Below are positions 15,283-22,584 of a DNA stretch of 22,584 nucleotides, in pieces. The position numbers and the translations under genes were made by a program. The notes beneath the pieces were generated by a model. The model saw nothing but the letters and a program-made list of their open reading frames with translations. It had not been told where the DNA came from and did no database searches. Positions within the stretch are counted from its first letter, which is position 1. Each line of letters begins with the position of its first letter. Location: contig ASPP01021379.1 of NCBI GenBank assembly GCA_000512085.1, positions 1 through 22,584 of the forward strand. The letters run 5' to 3'. The stretch comes from Reticulomyxa filosa. Lineage: Eukaryota > Foraminifera > Reticulomyxidae.

Positions 15283-18200
15283 TCTTGCTCCAAAGAAGAC
15301 ATCAAACTCATACTGTCAAACAAATCAAGTGGTGAGCTTTCCTCAACCATTTTTAACCTTTTTGCCTTAATTAAAATATCTTGTTCTGGACACTTGACAT
15401 CCTCCTCTAACTCATCTCTCGTTCTTTTTCTTGGCTGTCTATGGTCCTCCTTTTTTTCTTCAGGAGGTTCTGGTGTAAATAAATCCAATAATTCTTGCAA
15501 AGGAGAGCATTCACTTTCTTTTTCTTTATCTCCCAAAAAAACATCATAATTTTTTTCAACAAATGTTGTTTGGAATAATCTTTTGCTTGGGTCACGCTTT
15601 TCATCAAAGGCCTTCCATTTCCTATATGTACTCTCCGACTCAAAGAATGCTTGACGGAGATGTAAAAAGTTTTCGTCTGTGTCCTCATACAAACAATCCT
15701 CATTAAAGCCAAAAGGTACCCACACTTTTTCATGCTTGAGGAATTTCATGCCTTTAAATTGGTCAGGGTTAATAGTCATTGTCATGTTTTCTTTTTTGAC
15801 AGCTAAAAACTCGTCACCACTCAATACGCCAAGCACCCTTTTAAAATGATTGTCAAAATTGACACACGTTTTCATTTCAAATACATTGTCCACTGTCGGG
15901 TCCAATAAATGATTCCTTTTTCCACCATCATCAAGCACAAAACAATGTTTCTGAGGTATACCCTTAAAACGAAAGCCTTCCAAAACAATACGTCCATCAG
16001 GGTATTTAATTGCCATTTGATAAGTCTTTGGACCAACACATTTGAAACCAATAATTTTTCCATTGGGCTTTTCATTGGCGAGCATTCCAAAACTTTGTTC
16101 AATGAGCATATTGGGACCAACAAGATTATTATGAACAATTGCACTGTCTGTGTCACCATACAAAACGTCATATATCTTATATAGTTTTAAGTCAACACCA
16201 CTATAAACAGGAGCTAATAAATTGTCACGAGTGTCAGGAGCAACATAGCCACGCAAACGATACAAATGACTAAAATAAATAACCTTTGCCCAGTCCAAGA
16301 TAAATACTCCATTCTGTATAGGTCTCCTGTTATTGAATTCAAATGGGTGGTATTGCACAATAAGTTTTTTAATACCATGGAGCATAAACCTTGAATATTT
16401 TGTAATAGTACCATCCTTCATAAGCTTCATTAATTCCATAACAGAGGTGACCATCTTTTTTTGTGCTCCACGATAGTTCATTGCTTGCTGTCCAAAGAAA
16501 GAGTTCATAAATAATTTGAGGCATTGACGAAGGACTGCATTGTATGGCTTTTTTTGTTGCTTGAGTATATCCTGCTCATTCTTTAGTTTATATACCTCAC
16601 CCACAAAGTCAAACATATTGTCTATTTGGTCAATGTACACATAAGCCTTCTCCTTGAAACGATAACGATAGCCAAAGTGTTCCGCAAATTTTAAAATGAC
16701 AGAGGAATAAACACCCTCAAAAGGCTCCACGACTCTGCGTATACCACTACCACTCCACTGTTTGAATGCAGGTTTGCCCAACATATCAAGAGAAAAATCT
16801 TTGGCACGACGAGCAATAATTGGATTCATTAGGTCTGTTGGGGGTGTAACTACGACATGGTACATACCCATTAGACCGTCTTGGTAGTCTTTTTCAGGTA
16901 TATCTGTAAAACGACCAGGACCGACTGGATAATAAGGTTTAAATCCTTTGAACCCACCAGTCATACCAAAAGGGTAAAGTGATGATACGTCCAAATAAAC
17001 ATAATGGTCTTTTATTTCGTCGTATGGTAGGTCGAATTGTGTGGACTTATAAAACCTGCTATGGGTCGTCACATATCCACCATACATAGCAGAGCGTACC
17101 CAGTCATATGTATACCTGTCCTCAATTATTTGTATGCGTTGTTTACATAGCTCAGGGTCACGCAAAGACTTTCGCCAGGCATCATAGGCAAGAGAAGGTA
17201 ATGTTAAATAGTCCATTAATACCACCACTTTGTCTTTGTAATTGAGGAACGATGCAAATGTGTCTTGGAGCTTTTGTGTAAGCCAAAATGTACCTTTGCA
17301 GTCCAAAGCCAAATATTCTTGCCAGCCACAGTTATGGACTTCAGGCGCTTCGTCACAAAAGTCTTCCAAGTTTTCCAACAACAATTCAATGTCTCTGTCA
17401 TATAGTCCTTGCTCCACAGTGCCAATGCCCATCACGTCCCTATGTTTTTCCATAAGGTATGCTTTTGTGCTTTCCATTGTCTCCTTTTTCCAAATGTCTT
17501 TTTCCATTGTTGATCGTCGATAACGCAACATATGTTTCAGCACATTGCTATCCATGACCAATTTTTCACGGTATTTTTCAGCAAGCTCAAACGATTCCAC
17601 AAGCTGATGCAAAAAATCTCCTTTACGATATTCTTGTGGCGACTCAAAAGCAATAAGGGCATTCGCAATGAGGTCATAACAAATACTTGTACATCCCAAA
17701 AACGTAGCTTACCAATCTGCAGATTCATTATACGATTGCTGTCAATGTGAAACTCGCCCTCAGGGTCATCCTCCTGTAATGGACGGTAACGACGTATAAG
17801 AAAATAAAAGTCAAACTTCATACCATTGAACGTTATGACTGTTATCTCCTCGTCAATGTAGTCATCAAAAAAATCCTCAACACACGTAGGGCCAGAATAA
17901 ATATGCATCTCTTCTTTGTAATAAAAGCCTAATGCATATGGCTTGTGGTATTTTTTTGTTTCATGCCATGCCTTTTCATCGTTCTCGGGAGACTGGTCCA
18001 TAAATGTTTCAAGGTCCAAAACAGCACATTTGTCCCATAAAGCAGGTATGTCACCTTTTTTCATATGGTATTCTTTGCTCGCGATAACCTCCTTTCCCAT
18101 TTGACGATCATACTCTTGCTGGTCACGTACATAAGGTCTCATACTATGACGACGTTTAAATGCTTGTCGTATGCCAGCCATTCTTTCATTACATTTGTGT

Positions 18201-19288
18201 CTGTATTTACCTTCCACACCACATTGCGGACAACGACCAGTGTCTATTTTTTCCCACTTTTCCATAATGAGACTATAATGATACTCGCCAGCAAAATCGG
18301 TCCACAATAAGCTAATGGTATGCATGTCCCTTTCCACAAACGTTTCAAGGTCCTCAGGAAATGATGATTGTAACAAATAAAGCCTATTTAAAGCGATTTT
18401 ATAAATAAGCAAGCGCAAAGGCTTACCAATTTTTGTTGCAAGGAATTCCTTCGCCGTTTCCAATTGTTGGAAGGAAATACTGTCATTATTACCAGCACCA
18501 ATGTGTTCTCGCAGCTGTGGAATAGACGCTGTTCTGCTCCTGCTTTTTTTACCACTAGCCTCCTCCACCAATTTATTTTTGTATTGAGTTACGCCACGCA
18601 ATAAACAAGCAAGCCCACAATTATTACTACCTTTTTTCTGTGACGGATTTAAAGTATTTACTTTAAAGTCATCCAACTCATAAGAAACTTTTTTATCACT
18701 CGGACTTGTGTTACAGGCCCCTCGTTTTCGCGGACTTGTGCTACGTGAACGGGCTATTTTCTGCATAAGGGGGTTGACTGTTTCCCTTGAGAAAAAAACA
18801 AAATTAAAGCTTTCCACCATATGATATGAGTCGCTACCACTTGCCTTTACACTAAGGTTCCAGCTTTCTGTGAGGACTCTTTTGGGGAACGAATTGTCAT
18901 TAAGACCATTGACTTGAGGGAAAACAAAAGCAACAGTGTCCTTTCGTGGGTATGTTTCTTTGATAAGGGAGCGCGTTACCATAGTAGCCTCAACGATGCA
19001 CATATAAGATTTATTAATAATGTCAACAGGCACCTCTAATAACGCACGAACAAAATAATGGTAGAGTATGTGGACATTATGTATGGGGTATTGAAAAGCC
19101 TCTTTTTCTTTGATGTGAACAATAAATTCATGCTCGATAATGCCTCTGGGGTTGTCAAAGAGAACGTTCTTTTTGCCATTGTAGTGTTTGTGCATTGAAA
19201 GGTCAAAATGCTTACAAACGTTAAAGGATTGTGAGAGCTCATATTGTGTGAGCAAATCAGGCTTAAATACAGGCAAACGGGTAGTCAT
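15279..19288 (-). CDS. Protein-primed family B DNA polymerase, split by a one-base frame break
   Basis: About 1335 aa if read across one -1 shift at 17692-17702 (near A5 on the plus strand). Upstream part (from ATG 19288): region of unknown role 1-220, NNCGLACLLRG (222-232), zinc finger C353/C356/H364/C366, exonuclease motifs LDLETF (D425, E427) and TFNGMKFD (N488...D493). Downstream part: MYGGYV (205-210 of that frame), DVSSLYP motif A (237-243), KLFMNSFFG motif B (395-403), YGDTDS motif C (514-519) and KTY (558-560), all intact. The N-terminal Cys-rich module before the exonuclease recalls Polinton/adintovirus polymerases. A basic tail (RQPRKRTRDELE) may be a nuclear signal. It replicates linear genomes by protein priming. 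The start is set by the octamer three bases upstream. Confidence 0.92.
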
Positions 19289-19291
19289 TGA

Positions 19292-19299
19292 TTGAGAAA
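19292..19299 (-). promoter_or_regulatory. TTTCTCAA octamer before the polymerase
   Basis: Minus strand AATTTCTCAATCA then ATG at 19288. Confidence 0.6.
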
Positions 19300-19720
19300 T
19301 TAAAAGCAAAAAAAACGAGACTAAAAAATTTTTAAAATGAAAAAGGGGAAGCGCTTGGGGACCGCACAAAATATCTTTTTTAAAAACTCGAAGCCTAGAC
19401 ACATTTATTGATGCCAGTATTTAAAATAATATTCACCATTTGTTTTTGTAGCTGTCTATATGATTATTTTAAAAAGCGGAAATTTTTTCTTTTTGAAAAC
19501 CTTTAAATATAACGTATTTTCGCAAGGAGAATCTGATTTTGTTATTATTTCTTGGTTTGGACGATTTTTTTATTTTTCCTAAAGAAAATTCTTAAAGGGA
19601 CCATAGGGGCTCGAACCTAGGGTTTTTAAAAAAAATTTCTCAATTCAAAGTTTTTAAAGTTCTTTCATTATTTCTTTAATTTTCAAGTCATAAAGCTTTA
19701 AAACTTTATTATTTTGAAAG
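19300..19720. other. Divergent control region between polymerase and RING/SIM gene
   Basis: About 420 AT-rich bases between two oppositely transcribed genes. Near 19597-19625 there is a GC-richer island with GGTTCGAGCCC on the minus strand, like a box B/T-loop, but no tRNA fold around it. The octamer at 19636-19643 points towards the RING/SIM gene. Confidence 0.5.
19636..19643 (+). promoter_or_regulatory. TTTCTCAA octamer upstream of RING/SIM gene
   Basis: 77 bases before the ATG at 19721; the same long spacing as at RING gene A. Confidence 0.5.
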
Positions 19721-21202
19721 ATGTGCGACCACCAAACCCCCAAGAAGCAAGAGCAAGTACCAAAGAAAAAAAAGAAGAAGTTATGTCTTTTATTTAAATA
19801 ATATTTCTTTATTTGAAAACGGAGAAAGGTCTCCGACTATTCGCAAAATGAGAAAATATTTAAATAAATAAAAATATTTTTAGCCTGCCGACTGTGGAAT
19901 CTGTTTGCGGAAAAATGGGATCGACGGGCCATTATCTGTTGCCCCTTGTGGGAGTCATAAACCCCACATCTTCCACCACGAATGCCTTTGTCGTTGGGTG
20001 GACACGAAACGGCGAAATCACCAACCGAGAGAATGTCCATTTTGCAAACAGCCTTTGCTCGGATGGTATTGTGCAGGCTGTCCTGGCTGTGGATTTACCA
20101 GTGGTGGACATGAGGACTCTCTTTGGCGAGATAGAGCTTTAGTCCAAGACGAAATTTTGAAGACGCAGAACCGGATCAAAAAATTAAAAAGGATGGTGGA
20201 AAATCTGGAGTTGCAGGCCAGGGACGCGAAAGAGCAAGCAATCCGCGAGCGACAAGTTTTTTATATGTTTTTTATTTTTTATCTAGTTGAATTTTTTTTT
20301 AAACTGGTTGTTTTTTTGTTTTATAGGAAAAAGATGACGCAGAAAGCGAGCTGGCTTATTTAAAGGACTGGTCCTGTGACCGCATGTCCTTTGAACCGTG
20401 TCCACCTGGTTTTAATCCTGATACAATGTTGGGCCAATCTCGTTTAGATTTATTTGAAGCAAACGCCGAAGGTTGGAAAAAAGACGCGCCGAAACTTTAC
20501 AAAGAAAAAAGAAGATTGGTGATCGATAAATATTGCCACGGTCTTAAGGCCAAGACCCAAAAAAGATTTGATAGTGAGTTTGGTTATGACGCGCAGGCCG
20601 ACGACGAGGAGACAGAAACCGACGACGAAACTCGCGAACGACGAAACAGGCAGTTGGAAGACGAGGAAATGCATGATGTCGAAGAAACAACGATTCGACG
20701 TAATTTGATGTCATCTTCGTCTGATCGAGAGATTGTGGTGGACCTAACGAGTGACATCCCCGAACCAGACGATCCAGCCCTTCGCCTGCCAAGGGACAGT
20801 CTGGAACTCCTTAATGAAGCAAAAGAGGAGCAAAAGACTAATGTAATTAACCAACCTTCTCCAGCGATCCCGACGTCTGACACATTCGCCAACATCCCTC
20901 CAACTGGTCTACTTGCACCAACGCTCCCCAATTGGCCTCACCAGACTCGTTCCCGTCGTAGTGGAGGATTTGCTCCTGCTGGCCGTTCTCGTGGTGCTCG
21001 TATGCAACCCAGCTCCAGTGAGGCTCCTCCTTTATTTTCGGCGACCTCTTTGACATCTCATTATAGCGAACATCATCGGAACCAGAGTAGGGATGCAAGT
21101 TCCGGAAACGATGGTGGGCAAACAATGGAAGAAAGCCCCAGGAATCCACAACACCAAGCCCAAGAAGCCCGAGATGAACGTTTTTTTATGGGAGAGGATT
21201 AA
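19721..21202 (+). CDS. RING finger, coiled coil and SUMO-interacting motif protein (STUbL-like), two introns
   Basis: Proposed exons: 19721-19756, 19884-20255, 20327-21202, all in phase, giving 427 aa. RING-H2 ligands: C16, C19, C34, H40, H43, C46, C63, C66 (DCGIC...HIFHHEC...CPFC), followed by Cys cluster C75/C78/C81, then a coiled coil (about 92-136). An acidic stretch (225-245) precedes REIVVDLTSDIPEPD. Residues 272-277 (IVVDLT) match the SUMO-interacting consensus of RNF4-type ligases. The C-terminus is Pro/Ser/Arg-rich. The combination suggests a SUMO-targeted ubiquitin ligase acting on nuclear host proteins. Intron 1's donor GTACCA is plain; intron 2 (gttttt...ttttatag) fits well. Function is inferred. 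Confidence 0.75.
19757..19883 (+). other. Probable intron 1 of RING/SIM gene
   Basis: 127 bases, GTACCA donor and TTTTTAG acceptor. It joins a 12-codon exon to the RING exon in phase. The donor was chosen because it keeps phase; GTTATG at 19780 does not. Confidence 0.55.
20256..20326 (+). other. Intron 2 of RING/SIM gene
   Basis: 71 bases, T-rich, GTTTTT donor and TTTTATAG acceptor, phase 0. The downstream frame runs unbroken into the acidic/SIM region. Confidence 0.7.
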
Positions 21203-21467
21203 ATGTTTTTTCCCTTTGTGGGTTCTTTAAAACCAGGCTTTTTTTAAAGCCAATCTTGTTGTTGTTTTGCACCTAAGTATTGTGTCAATTATCATTTTTT
21301 GTTTTTTCTTTTGTTCTTTTTCAATTGACATTAGCTCAAAATAGGCCGGGCTATCTTGCAAAACACTTTTTGGCCTTGTGAAATCACTCTTTTTTTCTTA
21401 ATAAAAATCTTCAGCAAAAATTAATTTTTTCAATGTCTTTTTAAAAATATTTCTTGGCGAGAAAACA

Positions 21468-21545
21468 GCCCCAGTATGACACGGGTTTCGCTTCTGTGGG
21501 ACGAACCTGCTCAACCCTTTATTTTTCAGCTTTTTACACTGGGGC
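21468..21545 (+). repeat. Structured repeat, copy 1
   Basis: GCCCCAGT (21468-21475) pairs with ACTGGGGC (21538-21545). Inside, CGGGTT pairs with AACCTG. The core 21480-21519 is repeated at 21750-21791. Could be a small RNA or a DNA fold; no tRNA fit. Confidence 0.5.
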
Positions 21546-21743
21546 TTTTGCTCTTAACACTGTCTTAATAATAATAACATTTAAAAAATAAGAAAAAATT
21601 TTTCGAAATATTTTTCCTTGGGTCTTGCCCAAATCATTATCTAAAAATTATTTAAAATAACGCATTTAGCTTTTCATTATTTTGTACGCACATTTTCTAT
21701 AAAGACAACTTGAAAAATAATATTTTTTTTCTTTGTTATGAAA

Positions 21744-21805
21744 GCCCTCCACGTCGGGTCTCGCTTTTTGGGACCAACCCGCTCAACCCTTCTAACGTGC
21801 TAGGC
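21744..21805 (+). repeat. Structured repeat, copy 2
   Basis: Shares the core (CGGGTCTCGCTT...GGGAC-AACCCGCTCAACCCTT) with copy 1. Its closing stem is CACGT/ACGTG plus GCC/GGC, different in sequence from copy 1 but in the same place. Confidence 0.5.
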
Positions 21806-21854
21806 CTTTTCCCTTAGTATACCCTACACCATAGACTATTTTCTAATAGTATAA

Positions 21855-22139
21855 GTCTTCGGTCCTAGTACTATCCCAATAAGCTAGCCTATTGTTCCTA
21901 GGGCACTTTCTTTTTTGTAGGCCTTTTTCCCCTCATAGGGTATCTGCTCTTAGGTAGGGTTTTCCCTGCTAGTAGGGCACCAACCCCTGGGTCTTTGGTC
22001 CTAGGGTATTTGCTCTTAGTAGGCCCTCAACCTAGTAGGCCTAGCCCACAAGGGTAATTTTCCTAGTAGGGTATTCGACCGTAGGCCACTTTTTCCCCGA
22101 TAGGCATCTGTTTTATAGTATGTGGGTCTTCGGTCCTAG
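21855..22139. repeat. ~135-bp degenerate tandem repeat in right TIR
   Basis: GTCTTCGGTCCTAG or a one-base variant occurs at 21855, 21991 and 22126, a spacing of 136 and 135 bases. Between them are many CCTAGTAGGG-like words. Confidence 0.65.
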
Positions 22140-22584
22140 GGCACCTTCCTCCTAGTATCACAGTCCCAATAGGCGTCTTTTTTTTTTTTTTGCATATCGT
22201 TCAGGGGCTCAGTCCTCGAATGAAGGAAATTCTTGCGGCTTTCGCAACCCTTCACTCAAAAGAATAAAGTCCTTTGGCGTTCATACGTCCATTCGGTATC
22301 GATACTTGTTAACACAAGGATCTCCCCCTCAGTCCTCACTCTCTTTGTCCGAATCCTGGTTTTCACTTTACTCGGGCGAATCCTACCCAAAAATCCCTGT
22401 ATTTTCAATGTTTTTTCCCAGTCCTAGATTTCACTTTACTTTCTCAACCTATTTTTGGTTCTATATATATATATCATTCATCCCAGCGGCTTCATATATC
22501 ACTATGGGTCAAAAAAGGACTCTGTCGTTGCGGAATGTGGGGTGGTGGTCGGGGCTGCGGAGGTATGTAGGGTCAAAAAATCCG
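21880..22584 (-). repeat. Right terminal inverted repeat, outer end missing
   Basis: Reverse complement of 6105-6810. Landmarks: CATAGGGTATCTGCTCTTAG (21936-21955), CTCAGTCCTCACTCTC (22329-22344), ACTTTACTCGGGCGAATC (22365-22382) and AAAAAGGACTCTG (22514-22526). The window ends before its outer 80 bases or so. Confidence 0.85.

Larger units (their letters stand above)
21203..21850. other. AT-rich spacer with two structured repeats, no ORF
   Basis: No convincing gene lies between the RING/SIM gene and the right TIR. The notable content is the pair of hairpin repeats listed separately. Confidence 0.6.
6021..22584. mobile_element. Virus-like linear element with pPolB and long TIRs (right end cut by window)
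   Basis: Long inverted repeats bound a block of at least twelve genes: 6025-6810 matches the reverse complement of about 21880-22584. Contents include a protein-primed family B polymerase, YqaJ-type exonuclease, SSB-like protein, VLTF3-like factor, two RING genes and four tandem paralogues. Genes share an octamer at their starts, and spacing is tight with tail-to-tail overlaps, as in viral genomes. No capsid, ATPase, protease or integrase gene was recognised. The left TIR extends outward about 80 bases beyond what the window shows on the right, so the element should end shortly past 22584. Confidence 0.85.

Noticed and set aside
15407-15733. 108-aa ORF inside the polymerase region
   Set aside because: Shadow frame on the same strand; the polymerase frame there is intact and motif-bearing.
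19597-19625. tRNA-like box B (GGTTCGAGCCC) on the minus strand
   Set aside because: No acceptor, D or anticodon stems fit around it and no box A lies upstream.
21468-21545. A tRNA gene, given a 78-base length and an acceptor-like stem
   Set aside because: No T-loop (TTCRANY) precedes the 3' stem on either strand, and the middle folds as one hairpin.

Overview
The window looks like nuclear DNA of a microbial eukaryote. A class III phosphatidylinositol 3-kinase (Vps34) gene at the left has spliceosomal introns and long Thr and Asn homopolymer tracts. Two further genes contain GT...AG introns. The style recalls foraminifera (Reticulomyxa-like) or amoebozoa, but this is a weak guess with no ribosomal gene to anchor it.

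Layout. (1) 1-2843: Vps34 gene, 5' end outside the window, with two introns and three reading-frame breaks. (2) 2844-3509: AT-rich spacer with no gene seen. (3) 3510-5930: remains of an older mobile element: a decayed unknown ORF, the tail of a YqaJ-like gene, a decayed copy of the zinc-finger gene found intact at 8633-9748, a 237-bp foldback MITE with TA target duplication, and an orphan element terminus. (4) 6021 to the window end (22584): a nearly complete, about 16.6-kb element with long degenerate terminal inverted repeats (TIRs). Its right terminus is cut by the window end.

The large element resembles a protein-primed linear virus or plasmid (Polinton or virus-like replicon). From left to right it carries: truncated RING protein with intron (+), small ORF (-), YqaJ-type exonuclease (+), zinc-finger protein (-), probable viral-type SSB (-), four tandem paralogues with an F-box-like motif (+), probable VLTF3-like late transcription factor (-), unknown acidic protein (+), protein-primed family B DNA polymerase of about 1330 aa (-), and an intron-containing RING/coiled-coil/SUMO-interacting-motif protein (+). 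I see no major capsid protein, packaging ATPase, protease or integrase.

Two features tie the element together. Nearly every gene has the octamer TTTCTCAA, or its core, placed just before or overlapping the start codon, as in viral late promoters, and a VLTF3-like protein is encoded. The two intron-bearing RING genes sit at opposite ends next to the TIRs and have the octamer 60-80 bases upstream instead. Polymerase, SSB and exonuclease would form a replication/recombination set; VLTF3 and the octamer a transcription set; the RING/SIM protein and the F-box-like family a possible host ubiquitin/SUMO-manipulating set. Two TTCG-rich hairpin repeats with different but complementary closing stems lie between the last gene and the right TIR.

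The frame breaks in Vps34, the polymerase and the YqaJ gene are single-base events, mostly at short homopolymers, so sequencing error is as likely as true decay.
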